64,000 nucleotides of DNA from a virus. Every line of letters begins with the position of its first letter. Positions within the stretch are counted from its first letter, which is position 1. Under the pieces are notes generated by a model. It did no database searches and was not told where the DNA came from. It saw only the letters and a list, made by a program, of their open reading frames with translations. This document shows, one piece after another, positions 1-7,786 of the stretch. Where the stretch lies: the IMG/VR virus record IMGVR_UViG_3300032236_001416, positions 1 to 64,000 of that record. One strand, written 5' to 3'. Position numbers and translations under genes: made by a program.

Positions 1-236
1 CCACTAGGAGCAATAGAAGCTACAGTAAATCTATTACCATATCCTTCTGCGTAAACATCACCAAGTGAATAACCAGCACCTGGAGTAAACGATGCAATTG
101 CACCACCAGACATAGTTACTGTTCCACCTGTACCTGTAGCATTATCAACTAAGTTATATGTTCCATTTGGTATTGTAGATATATCATCGAAACCCACCAA
201 TGATGTTATAAGTCCTGGTTTTCCTGTAATTCTCAT
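1..236 (-). CDS. Unknown virion-type protein, C-terminus off the left edge
   Basis: An open frame starts at the ATG complementary to 234-236, seven to nine bases after the gp15 stop, and runs off the left end, leaving about 78 residues. It begins MRITGKPGLITSLVGFDD and then has a Gly/Thr-rich beta segment with PGAGYSLGD. That segment resembles the GGxGY-type beta modules in the gp6-, gp7- and gp8-like proteins of this window. In T4 the genes after 15 are 16 and 17 (terminase), but this N-terminus does not look like either. I infer a structural protein transcribed with the neck genes. Product unknown. Confidence 0.6.
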   Translation of the reverse strand, partial: MRITGKPGLITSLVGFDDISTIPNGTYNLVDNATGTGGTVTMSGGAIASFTPGAGYSLGDVYAEGYGNRFTVASIAPS

Positions 237-245
237 TTTGTTTCC

Positions 246-1229
246 TTAATACTCAGTAATTGTTGTTGTGTAAGTATACAAATCATTTGCATTTGCTGTT
301 GGTGGATTCGGTTCGATTGCAATCTCTGCCATCTTCTGTGATGTAGTACCACTTAAATTATATCCAACAAATGTATAACTTGCATTATTATTAATACTAT
401 AAATTGGTTGTGATGAAATAAAGTTACCATTGATGTTTGTCAAGTGTAATATATTATTCTTCCAAAGAACAACTTTACCTGTCGCAACTGCATTACTGTA
501 TGAAAATCCTTGATATACTGTTTCACCAACTTGATACTCACCAATACCTGGTGTATCCATGTCGAATGCAACAATATCTTCTGGTCCAATATCATTCAAA
601 ATATTTGTAATAGAAGTCTTAATGATACCAGCAGAAGATGTTTTGCCAAATATAAAACCTTTGGCTGTGAAGTTAAGAGTCCAGATAATCATCCTGGTTT
701 CTTGGTTTCTATCACCTTCATAAATGATTTCGTGTTGTGTATTATTTAGAATTATTGGTACCTCTTTCATGATACCCATTTCAGGAATCAAATTAAGTTT
801 GATTGTATAATCTGGTGTAAAGTATGGAATAATATGTTCTAGTACCTGTGTGGCATCTTCAATATTTCTTACATACAGATATAGAGAGAAATCAAAATTG
901 TAAGGTACAGGATTGTATTGAGCCACAACACCTTTTGAAGTCTGTGCAAAATTCTTAGTGTTTGTATTTTGTTTTCGGCTTGAATCATAAGATAGACCTG
1001 TCATTTCAAAAGATAATCTTGGTAATGCCACTTGAACTTTTTTATCTAAGTCCAAGTCATCTTCAAGACGCATCACGTATCGTTCTTTGGTTGCATAGGC
1101 AATTGGTATTAGAAAACGTTCTGCTTCTGATGCATCAGGATTATATCTGACCAAAGTGATATCATTAAACAGGTTGCCAAAACCAACAACCATTTTACGA
1201 ATGACACGGTTATATTGTGGTGTTGACAT
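246..1229 (-). CDS. 15: Tail sheath stabilizer / tail completion protein (T4 gp15-like)
   Basis: A 327-residue protein, third in the gp13-gp14-gp15 series. The first 210 residues carry the features expected of T4-type gp15: an N-terminal RKMVVGFGNLFNDI segment, the YATKERY stretch and the long central beta region. In T4, gp15 forms the ring that caps the finished tail and joins it to the neck. T4 gp15 has about 272 residues. Much of the extra length is a C-terminal beta module (about residues 229-290, containing GETVYQG and LTNINGNF) that also occurs in the upstream gp14. The start codon overlaps the gp14 stop by one base (TAATG), so translation is probably coupled. Confidence 0.85.
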   Translation of the reverse strand: MSTPQYNRVIRKMVVGFGNLFNDITLVRYNPDASEAERFLIPIAYATKERYVMRLEDDLDLDKKVQVALPRLSFEMTGLSYDSSRKQNTNTKNFAQTSKGVVAQYNPVPYNFDFSLYLYVRNIEDATQVLEHIIPYFTPDYTIKLNLIPEMGIMKEVPIILNNTQHEIIYEGDRNQETRMIIWTLNFTAKGFIFGKTSSAGIIKTSITNILNDIGPEDIVAFDMDTPGIGEYQVGETVYQGFSYSNAVATGKVVLWKNNILHLTNINGNFISSQPIYSINNNASYTFVGYNLSGTTSQKMAEIAIEPNPPTANANDLYTYTTTITEY

Positions 1230-2110
1230 TAGATTTTTCCAAACGGATTAATTTCGGTGAAATCAGTAATATTATTTCCCTGATTTTCAATATACAAGTT
1301 ATCATAGGTTTCATTTCTTGTAGAATCTTTTAATGGATCAAATGAAACTAATGTATGTCTTGCGTTGCTTGCGGCACCAATGATTGTATGATTATTAACA
1401 AACTCACCAGCAATATTGGTGACACTCAATATTCTGGCTACATTATCCCAATGTTGTACAATAGCAACTGCTGTAGCATTTGCTTCTGTCTGGTCTGGTG
1501 CTTGATACACGATTTCTTTTTGTGTGTAATTATTTACACCAGTTGAAAGATTTAATTCAACAGTATAACCAGATTGAGTAACGGCATCATCAATATTTTC
1601 AACACCAGTTTCAATATATTCTTGTGAGTACTTGAATTTCTCAAGTTCCAATTCATAAAAGAATGGAATCTTACGGCCTAGTGTAAAGAAATCTTTAGTG
1701 TGATTCACAAATTTGATTTCAAATAATTCACCAGTACCATTTAGAACTGGCACATAGACCAAGTCACCTTCACGTGGTCTAGTAAAAGTATTTTGTGGAA
1801 CTCTTTGTGAGAAAGACCTTTTTGAAAGAATGACCGTGGCATTATTTTTAATTTCAAGACCAAACTTAGAAAAGAATTCTCTTTCACCTGAATATTCTAA
1901 TGAACTAGACAAGTAGAATTCAACTGGAAATGCTGCATTGAACTTTTTAACTGGATCCTCACCGTATAAAATATCTCTATCTTCTGGATTAAAAATAGGA
2001 AGATAATAGGCATCAAAACCCATAATCTTTATGGACTCTACGATTAGGTCCTCTACAACTCTCTGTTCGGACTGAGCGTTGTAGTTATTAAAATATACGG
2101 ATGTTGCCAT
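1229..2110 (-). CDS. 14: Neck protein (T4 gp14-like)
   Basis: A 293-residue protein with the typical opening of T4-family gp14 (YFNNYNAQSEQRVVEDLIVE, then the GFDAYYLPI and NPEDRDILYGED stretch). In T4, gp14 with gp13 builds the neck that closes the filled head and accepts the tail. Family members are usually near 256 residues. Here a module at about residues 190-256 (KEIVYQAP, then ILSVTNIAGEFV) matches the one in the neighbouring gp15 and accounts for the extra length. The gene starts one base after the gp13 stop codon and ends on the gp15 start, so the three form one translational unit. Confidence 0.87.
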   Translation of the reverse strand: MATSVYFNNYNAQSEQRVVEDLIVESIKIMGFDAYYLPIFNPEDRDILYGEDPVKKFNAAFPVEFYLSSSLEYSGEREFFSKFGLEIKNNATVILSKRSFSQRVPQNTFTRPREGDLVYVPVLNGTGELFEIKFVNHTKDFFTLGRKIPFFYELELEKFKYSQEYIETGVENIDDAVTQSGYTVELNLSTGVNNYTQKEIVYQAPDQTEANATAVAIVQHWDNVARILSVTNIAGEFVNNHTIIGAASNARHTLVSFDPLKDSTRNETYDNLYIENQGNNITDFTEINPFGKI

Positions 2111-2111
2111 C

Positions 2112-2885
2112 TTAGTTCATCATCCATTCCAGAGGACCACCGTAATTAGTAATCATTTCTTCTTCAAGTCGTTTCTTTTCAGACATGGCTTCATCAAAAA
2201 TTGTATTGCCGTTTAATGTTACACCACCAGGTAACTGGATACCGGCAAACTTTTTGAGGTTGGATCCCCATTGAATCTTAATTAATGTGGTAGCATATTC
2301 TTTTAACCAACGGTCGTTCCAGACTCTACCATATGTTTCTGGATCTACAATTGCATAACATTCGGCAATCACATGAGTACCGACTGGTGCTTCCGATGCA
2401 CCCCAAGCCCAATCAATGTAGAGCCTCTGCATATTACGTACAAAACGAATTGGAACTTCACCAGAGAACATAAGTTCAAGTGAGCGAAGATGTTGTTGTG
2501 TTAAGGTATAATTGATGTAGGACGCAGAGGTGAAGTCATACAACTCATTCAGACGGAGTTGATACCTTAGGTCAAACATATTGATGGAGGACTGTGAATC
2601 GGTAACTGGAAAGATACGGGTTATACCAGTAATTTCCAATGAATTATTAGCTCTGTCTTTTGCTTCCGTTAAATTTAGGTAACGGTTATCAATGTCCGTT
2701 TGGTCAATTGATTTGACATAGTAGACCTTTTGTAGACCATCAAAATGATAATCTTGATAGTAAAGTAAAGCATCATCTATCCTGTCCTCTATCTGGTCAT
2801 CATCGATGTTGATTTCTATGACAGGAAAGCCAAGTCTTCTTAAACAATAATCCTTAAAATCTGTTCTGGTTGTTGTAATAGCCAT
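2112..2885 (-). CDS. 13: Neck protein (T4 gp13-like)
   Basis: A 257-residue protein, first of the neck trio. It has the gp13-family features DDQIEDRIDDALLYYQDYH near the N-terminus, a central MFDLRYQLRLNELYDF segment, and a C-terminal WLKEYATTLIKIQWG followed by LPGGVTLNG. Its role is head closure and tail attachment, together with gp14. T4 gp13 has about 309 residues, so this is a compact version, as in marine relatives. A GGAGAG ribosome-binding site lies about 8 bases upstream, and a late-promoter-like CATAAATA box lies 24 bases upstream of the ATG. Gene 13 is therefore probably the head of its own late transcript. Confidence 0.9.
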   Translation of the reverse strand: MAITTTRTDFKDYCLRRLGFPVIEINIDDDQIEDRIDDALLYYQDYHFDGLQKVYYVKSIDQTDIDNRYLNLTEAKDRANNSLEITGITRIFPVTDSQSSINMFDLRYQLRLNELYDFTSASYINYTLTQQHLRSLELMFSGEVPIRFVRNMQRLYIDWAWGASEAPVGTHVIAECYAIVDPETYGRVWNDRWLKEYATTLIKIQWGSNLKKFAGIQLPGGVTLNGNTIFDEAMSEKKRLEEEMITNYGGPLEWMMN

Positions 2886-2908
2886 TAATACTCTCCATAT
2901 ATAAGGAG

Positions 2909-2916
2909 TATTTATG
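2909..2916 (-). promoter_or_regulatory. Late-promoter-like box upstream of gene 13
   Basis: On the minus strand this reads CATAAATA, close to the T4 late consensus TATAAATA. It lies 24 bases before the gp13 ATG, with a good Shine-Dalgarno sequence (GGAGAG) between. Inferred from motif and spacing only. Confidence 0.55.
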
Positions 2917-2929
2917 TCAGTTAAAACAC

Positions 2930-3223
2930 CTATTCATTTTCAAGAATTTCAGCAATTCTAGCAGTTAAAGTTTCATCTGTCCAAGTACCACGAACTGCAA
3001 GATATTCATCACCTTGCCAAGCAATAAGGCTACGTAGTGTTGGGTTAGGGGTCGTTGGAAAACAAATCGTTACATATACAGAATTGTGTCGTCCAGCACT
3101 ACCAAAACCTGTACCTACTTCACCGTAACCGTAATTTTCTTGTACATCAACTATATCAAAAGTTGTTCCGGTAATCGCTTCTATTGCCGGAACTAAGACT
3201 ATTGGTTTGTTTAATGTTGCCAT
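2930..3223 (-). CDS. Small protein of unknown function upstream of the neck genes
   Basis: A 97-residue protein that I do not recognise. It opens MATLNKPIVLVPAIEAITG, has a Gly-rich middle (YGYGEVGTGFGSAG) and ends in a short predicted helix rich in Glu (LTARIAEILENE). No transmembrane segment, signal peptide or Cys cluster is visible. An AAAGGAAA ribosome-binding site precedes the ATG, and a CTAAATA box lies about 25 bases upstream, overlapping the stop codon of the preceding gene. It may therefore be a separately expressed late gene. It lies between the glycan cassette and the neck genes; a virion or glycan-related role is only a guess. Confidence 0.6.
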   Translation of the reverse strand: MATLNKPIVLVPAIEAITGTTFDIVDVQENYGYGEVGTGFGSAGRHNSVYVTICFPTTPNPTLRSLIAWQGDEYLAVRGTWTDETLTARIAEILENE

Positions 3224-3248
3224 TTTATTTCCTTTATAATTAAACCAT

Positions 3249-3255
3249 TATTTAG
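3249..3255 (-). promoter_or_regulatory. Late-promoter-like box before the 97-residue gene
   Basis: The minus strand reads CTAAATA, 25 bases before the ATG at 3223. It overlaps the TAA stop of the DUF2061 gene. It is a weaker match to TATAAATA than the box before gene 13. Confidence 0.35.
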
Positions 3256-3455
3256 GTTTTTCCCCATTTTATACGGTTCCAAACTCTTTCATGTGTCCAA
3301 AATAAAAATACTTTTGTTAGTATTTCCGTGAGTGCAATGCCTGAAGCCAGTAATGGTTCACCAGTAATAATCCAAGAAATAATAAAAGTGTCTATTGTTC
3401 CAGTAACTCTCCAAGTTATAGCTTTTGTTAAACTTCTAACTGGTGTTTCAGTCAT
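3252..3455 (-). CDS. DUF2061 small membrane protein
   Basis: A 67-residue protein matching the DUF2061 family: RSLTKAITWRVTGTIDTFI at the start, a hydrophobic centre (ISWIITGEPLLASGIALTEI), and the closing HERVWNRIKWG signature. The family is small and probably membrane-associated. Its biochemical function is unknown, but from memory it is often found beside sulfate-activation (cysC/cysN) genes. Here its ATG overlaps the stop of the APS-kinase-like gene by four bases (ATGA), so the two are translationally coupled. That supports a shared role in sulfate activation or PAPS supply, by inference. Confidence 0.8.
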   Translation of the reverse strand: MTETPVRSLTKAITWRVTGTIDTFIISWIITGEPLLASGIALTEILTKVFLFWTHERVWNRIKWGKT

Positions 3456-4288
3456 TTTAAACCCAACTCTTTACGAATCTTTGTAGCCGAGATTGCGTGG
3501 GTTGCATCATCAAATTCTTCTTTTTCAATTTTATATCCAACATCTCTACCATATGTAATATTTACTATGTTAGGAACAACTTGGATTTCATACTGTCCTT
3601 GATAAATTGGATCCAAATCTCTACGAATGAATGACTTAACTTGGTCTATGGCAAAAGGATTTGTTCCTTGCCAACCTTGACAATCACGTATCTGTATGAC
3701 AACTTGACCAGTTTTGGCTATTGCTCTGTCGAATAAGGCTCGGTGACCAGCATGCCATGGTTGCCAACGACCTAACATTTGAACAGTTTCTTTTTGCCAA
3801 TCAAATGTAGGCCTACGGCGATTTTCTAAAATATGTGAACCAATAAACTCAGCCCATTTTTCCGCATTTTGTTCTATCACACGGAAATCATAAACTTCTG
3901 GTGAAACAAATACTTTATTGGTATCTTCAAACCTTCCGGCTTCAATTGTGTCTATCCAAATAGTCCAATCTGCCTTGAAGTTATTACGCATTTCAACTAA
4001 AGGTGCCACAAAATCAACGATACAAAAATCAACATCCGATTTATCGGCTAATTCTCGCATACGTAAACTTTGTCGTATTCTACCTTCTTTACTAAAATCC
4101 CAGTCATTATAATGTTTACGAACTTCATCAGCATTCAACCATTTAACTCTAACTTTAGAATCAGAAAATGGCGTCAATGAATTTTCGGTAATAGGTTTAA
4201 TGTGGTCTTCAAGATATTTTTTTAATCTCTCTGCCAAATAAGTTTTACCAGAACCAGGTAAACCCATAATTAAAATGCGTTGTGTCAT
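3452..4288 (-). CDS. APS-kinase-like / nucleotidyltransferase fusion
   Basis: A 278-residue two-domain protein. Residues 1-150 look like adenylylsulfate (APS) kinase: Walker A GLPGSGKT at 9-16, the LNADEVRKHYNDWDFSKEGR stretch corresponding to the CysC 'D-G-D-N-x-R ... F-S-x-x-x-R' segment, and CIVDFVAPLVEMRNN corresponding to the CysC 'FISP...R' loop. Residues 165-278 are a HxGH-type nucleotidyltransferase, with GRWQPWHAGH at 173-182 and ISATKIR at 266-272, as in NadM/NadR-like enzymes. The kinase would convert APS to PAPS. The second domain might make an adenylylated or cytidylylated donor. The specificity of both domains is inferred. The gene has a CAGGAGAT ribosome-binding site and is coupled to DUF2061. 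Confidence 0.78.
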   Translation of the reverse strand: MTQRILIMGLPGSGKTYLAERLKKYLEDHIKPITENSLTPFSDSKVRVKWLNADEVRKHYNDWDFSKEGRIRQSLRMRELADKSDVDFCIVDFVAPLVEMRNNFKADWTIWIDTIEAGRFEDTNKVFVSPEVYDFRVIEQNAEKWAEFIGSHILENRRRPTFDWQKETVQMLGRWQPWHAGHRALFDRAIAKTGQVVIQIRDCQGWQGTNPFAIDQVKSFIRRDLDPIYQGQYEIQVVPNIVNITYGRDVGYKIEKEEFDDATHAISATKIRKELGLK

Positions 4289-4303
4289 AATATAATCTCC
4301 TGT

Positions 4304-5131
4304 TTATTCGTACAATGATTTAACTTCGTCCTCATCAGCAACAGCTTCAACACTTTCTTCTGTGGCAGTTTCTGTTTCTGAAACTTGCGGATTCAAATTC
4401 TGTTCTAATGCACTGGCAAAATCAACAGCATATAAATTGTCTGTTAATTGTCCACAAGTTGATATTGGATTCAACCAAATGTCATATCCCATATCTTTAA
4501 TTTTATGGCATAGAACAATACTTTCATTCAAAAATTGACCGTCTTTAATCTCATATTCAAAAACGTTTTTAATTTCATTACCAGTATTGTTGGTAATTGA
4601 AGTACTACCATCAAGCAACTCTGTCAAAACTTTATTACTAAGTTTCATAAAACCAGTAGAAGCGGATTTAACTTTCATCAAACCTTCTTCGTTCTTTTCA
4701 ATGTTCCCTACATCCATATCCAAATCAAAAACAACATTACCTAATGTTTTCTTGACTACTGGTACAGCAATAACATCTTCTTTGTTTAGAACACAAGAAA
4801 CAAATGTTACAGGATCCCATCCCAAATCATCATTAATAAAAACGATAGAATCATATTCCACATCTTTTAAATTATTTAACAATTCATTTTTAGCCATTGG
4901 AACAGAATCGATGTTGCTTATAAAAATTGGAAATACTTTGATGTTATTAAATAAAGCCAATCTTATGGTCGTTGCTAGACTATTCACATATAGTGATTTG
5001 ATTGAATTATTTTTTGTGTTAGTCAAAACAAAAACATTTTTAAACTCTGGTAGAGTTTGTGTTTGTTCTTGTGTTGTTTCTTGAACATCTTCTACTTGTT
5101 CAACTTTATCATTTTTTCTGTTTGTTTTCAT
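4304..5131 (-). CDS. GT-A-like glycosyltransferase paralogue, possibly degenerate
   Basis: A 275-residue protein. After a charged, Gln/Glu-rich N-terminal extension (about residues 1-28) it follows the same fold order as the next gene upstream (5141-5896): LYVNSLATTIRLALFNNI, then SIVFINDDLGWDP, then a VIAVP and ASTGFMKLS segment. The metal-binding DxD of the sister protein appears here as NDD (100-102), and the C-terminal Cys-Asn-His of the sister is Cys-Gly-Gln. The C-terminus is again acidic (EESVEAVADEDEV). It probably arose by duplication and may have lost or changed catalysis, or acts as a partner of the sister enzyme. Confidence 0.6.
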   Translation of the reverse strand: MKTNRKNDKVEQVEDVQETTQEQTQTLPEFKNVFVLTNTKNNSIKSLYVNSLATTIRLALFNNIKVFPIFISNIDSVPMAKNELLNNLKDVEYDSIVFINDDLGWDPVTFVSCVLNKEDVIAVPVVKKTLGNVVFDLDMDVGNIEKNEEGLMKVKSASTGFMKLSNKVLTELLDGSTSITNNTGNEIKNVFEYEIKDGQFLNESIVLCHKIKDMGYDIWLNPISTCGQLTDNLYAVDFASALEQNLNPQVSETETATEESVEAVADEDEVKSLYE

Positions 5132-5140
5132 TTTAATTCC

Positions 5141-5896
5141 TCAATAAATGTTTTTAAATTGTTTAAGATAATCTATACCATTACTCTGTTTGTTTTCTTT
5201 TTCCAGAATTCTTACATTATTTTTATACCATTTGAAAAAATCTCCTTGATATTTTTTGCCACCAACGTGATTGCATGTCATTTTTGGATCTAAATAAATT
5301 TTAAAACCTCCTTCATTCACCAATCTTCTACATACATATATATCCTCGCTTACCAATTGATTCTTTTTAACTCCCACATCAAAAATCCAACGTCTTTCTT
5401 TAATTTTTTCTCCTGGCATCTCTGGCATTTCTATATATGGTTCTGAATTGTCCCATAACCATTGACAAGCTTTACGACTAAAACGTAAAAAACCTGTTCC
5501 AAGTCCTCCAACTTCATAAAGACCTTCTGGACCAGGTTTCATTTGACCAAAATCACCCACATATATTTCTTTTTGGTCACCTTTTTTGGGGTATGTGCCA
5601 CCAACCACATCAACGGGATAATCTAATAATTTGATTATCCATTCTGGTTGCCATTCAATGTCAACATCTATCCATATTAAATCATCACATTCTTCCTCTA
5701 GTGCAAGATGAATAGTATCATTCCTACAACGCTGTACCAATGCATCAAATGAAACCCAAATTGGTAATATGTCAATATTCAAATTATTTTCATAAATATA
5801 TTTAATAGTATTCACTAAACTATTAACATACCATACATCAATTGTTCCATCATAAGACGGACTACCAATCATTACTTTTCTTCGTTTAGTGTCCAT
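5141..5896 (-). CDS. GT-A fold glycosyltransferase
   Basis: A 251-residue protein with a glycosyltransferase A-type layout: an N-terminal GSPSYDGTID donor-side loop, DLIWIDVDIEW with the metal-binding DxD at residues 77-79, VVGGTYPKKG, a GLGTGFLRFSRKA segment, and a C-terminal TCNHVGGKKY with the His expected of an active enzyme. It is likely to transfer a sugar from a nucleotide-sugar donor in the cytoplasm of the infected cell. Its start overlaps the end of the dehydratase-like gene by 25 bases. The neighbouring paralogue (4304-5131) looks less intact. Acceptor unknown; capsule, O-antigen or virion protein are all possible. Confidence 0.7.
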   Translation of the reverse strand: MDTKRRKVMIGSPSYDGTIDVWYVNSLVNTIKYIYENNLNIDILPIWVSFDALVQRCRNDTIHLALEEECDDLIWIDVDIEWQPEWIIKLLDYPVDVVGGTYPKKGDQKEIYVGDFGQMKPGPEGLYEVGGLGTGFLRFSRKACQWLWDNSEPYIEMPEMPGEKIKERRWIFDVGVKKNQLVSEDIYVCRRLVNEGGFKIYLDPKMTCNHVGGKKYQGDFFKWYKNNVRILEKENKQSNGIDYLKQFKNIY

Positions 5897-6897
5897 TTAA
5901 CTACCTCTGTTAATCTCTCTTTTACTGAAATTTTTGGTTGCCAACCTAAAGACCTTAGATAATCACCCGAAATCGAATATCTAAAATCGTGTCCTGGTCT
6001 ATCTAAAGGTTCAACTAAATTGTATTTTAATTCTTTGTTTTGTGCTTCGGCAATAATTTTGGCCACTTCTAAATTGTTTAATTCTTCTGTACTTGCAATA
6101 TTAAATTTAGGACATTTACCACCTTTGTGGTCTGCTGGTAATGGAATTTCTTTTAAGTTTAAGATAAACCAAAGAGCATCACCTACATCAAGTGCATGTA
6201 AATAACAACGAGAACCTATTGTATTTGTTTTGTTGTTGATATGTATTGTTATAGTTTCATCGTTTTTAACTTTTTCAATAGTCATCGGAATATATTTCTC
6301 AATAGCTTGGCGTTCACCAAATACATTCATTGTATGTGTTATATACATTGGTATACCATATGTGTTTGAATATGCTACACACAATTCTTCCGCCGCTGCT
6401 TTAGATGCCGAATAAGGACTTGTGGCATTATATCGGTCATATTCCGTAAATCTTACATTAGGTATTGCTGGACCAAAAACTTCATCTGTGGAAAAATAAA
6501 TCATTCTTTCCAAAGATTTTAAAGTTCTTGCATATTCCAAAAGATGTGCTGTACCAATTACATTATTTTGTACAAACTCTAATGGATATTGTATTGACCT
6601 AGTTACATGAGATGAAGCTGCCATATGTACAATGACATTCACATCACCAAGAAGTTCTTTTGTTTGGTCGTTAAGTTCGGCTCTAAGGTCATGGTATACT
6701 ACCTTGAGTCGTTTTTTGGTTTCTGTATCAAATTCTTCCATCATTTGATGTACTCGATTTAAATTACCAGAAAAATCAAGTCTATCTAAACTGATAATAT
6801 TATAATCAGTATTTTTTAAGAAGAAAGATATTACATGGTGTGCAATAAAACCTGCACCACCAGTTATTAATAATGTTTTACCAGTTGTATGAGTCAT
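5872..6897 (-). CDS. NAD-dependent epimerase/dehydratase (dTDP-glucose 4,6-dehydratase-like)
   Basis: A 341-residue extended short-chain dehydrogenase. It has the Rossmann motif TGGAGFI at residues 12-18, STDEVFG from residue 136 with the Thr-Asp-Glu triad typical of RmlB-type dehydratases, and the catalytic YxxxK as YSASK at 162-166. The length fits the family. It is expected to make 4-keto-6-deoxy sugar nucleotides or a related epimerised sugar for the surrounding transferases. The ATG overlaps the 3' end of the GT4 gene by about 20 bases. The exact substrate cannot be read from the sequence. Confidence 0.82.
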   Translation of the reverse strand: MTHTTGKTLLITGGAGFIAHHVISFFLKNTDYNIISLDRLDFSGNLNRVHQMMEEFDTETKKRLKVVYHDLRAELNDQTKELLGDVNVIVHMAASSHVTRSIQYPLEFVQNNVIGTAHLLEYARTLKSLERMIYFSTDEVFGPAIPNVRFTEYDRYNATSPYSASKAAAEELCVAYSNTYGIPMYITHTMNVFGERQAIEKYIPMTIEKVKNDETITIHINNKTNTIGSRCYLHALDVGDALWFILNLKEIPLPADHKGGKCPKFNIASTEELNNLEVAKIIAEAQNKELKYNLVEPLDRPGHDFRYSISGDYLRSLGWQPKISVKERLTEVVKWTLNEEK

Positions 6898-7786
6898 TCA
6901 AAAATTCTTTCCATGATGGGATTCTATTTTTCCATGTCCAAAATTTATTATAAAAATCAGATTGTTCCTTGTAGAAGGAATCACCGTGTACATAGTTATT
7001 TATCGCTGTGTCCAGTACACGTGCATATCTTTCTGCTAATACCAATCTATCTGAAGTATATGTTACATAATCAGCCCACTCAGAACATGTTTCATATAAA
7101 GCACCAAAATTTGAGACTACCATTTTACAACCTGCTGCACCAGCTTCTAATGCCGATAAACAACTTGTTTCTTGAAAAACACTAGGGTATGCAAATATAT
7201 GTGCCTTCTGTACCGCTTTACGTACACCGGCATTTGAAGCATATCCCATGTAATTAACATTTTTCATACGTTTGGCACGATTAAACAAATCATCATATAC
7301 ACCTTTGGTCATCTGTGCAAAACCATCACCATATATGATAGTTGAAGAATAAACATCCAATTCAATATCATCTCTATCCAGCATTTCAAAAGCATCAAGT
7401 AGAACAGATAATCCTCTCCAAGGCGTTGATGTATATATCAGTTTTATTTTACCTGTTGGTTTGGCCACAAACGGTACAGGTTCAATAGCATTCTTAATTA
7501 CTATTGATTTGTTTTCTGGTACTTTAAAAAACATTCTATATTTTTCATATTCCCAATTTGAACCATATATAAAGTAATCAATCTTATCAACAAAAGATTT
7601 ATCTGCCATTAGTTGTACGTTATCTTGGTCAACATCAAGTTGTTGCCATATAACATTCTTTTTATTTGGCACAATTAATTCGTGCCTACAAGTTGATGCA
7701 ATTAAATTAACATCTGGATTCCATTCTGGTCCTAAATATTTGTTAAGTGCAGCTAAAAGTATTTCTGTTCCGCCTAGTGGTTTCAT
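6878..7786 (-). CDS. GT4-family glycosyltransferase, short N-terminus
   Basis: A 302-residue protein with a GT-B (GT4-like) C-terminal half: a KLIYTSTPWRGLSVLLDAFE region, then YPSVFQETSCLSALEAGAAG, corresponding to the E-x7-E donor-binding motif, and VVSNFGALYET. The protein begins directly at the glycine loop (MKPLGGTEILL). The first beta strand usually found before the GG loop is missing, so the N-terminal acceptor domain is short. The ATG overlaps the FkbM stop by four bases (ATGA). It probably acts on the same surface glycan as its neighbours. Confidence 0.75.
   Translation of the reverse strand: MKPLGGTEILLAALNKYLGPEWNPDVNLIASTCRHELIVPNKKNVIWQQLDVDQDNVQLMADKSFVDKIDYFIYGSNWEYEKYRMFFKVPENKSIVIKNAIEPVPFVAKPTGKIKLIYTSTPWRGLSVLLDAFEMLDRDDIELDVYSSTIIYGDGFAQMTKGVYDDLFNRAKRMKNVNYMGYASNAGVRKAVQKAHIFAYPSVFQETSCLSALEAGAAGCKMVVSNFGALYETCSEWADYVTYTSDRLVLAERYARVLDTAINNYVHGDSFYKEQSDFYNKFWTWKNRIPSWKEFLNDSYNW

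Noticed and set aside
4587-5084. A 165-codon plus-strand open frame
   Set aside because: It lies wholly antisense to the GT-A paralogue gene, whose protein sequence is family-like; the antisense product has low-complexity, codon-shadow composition.
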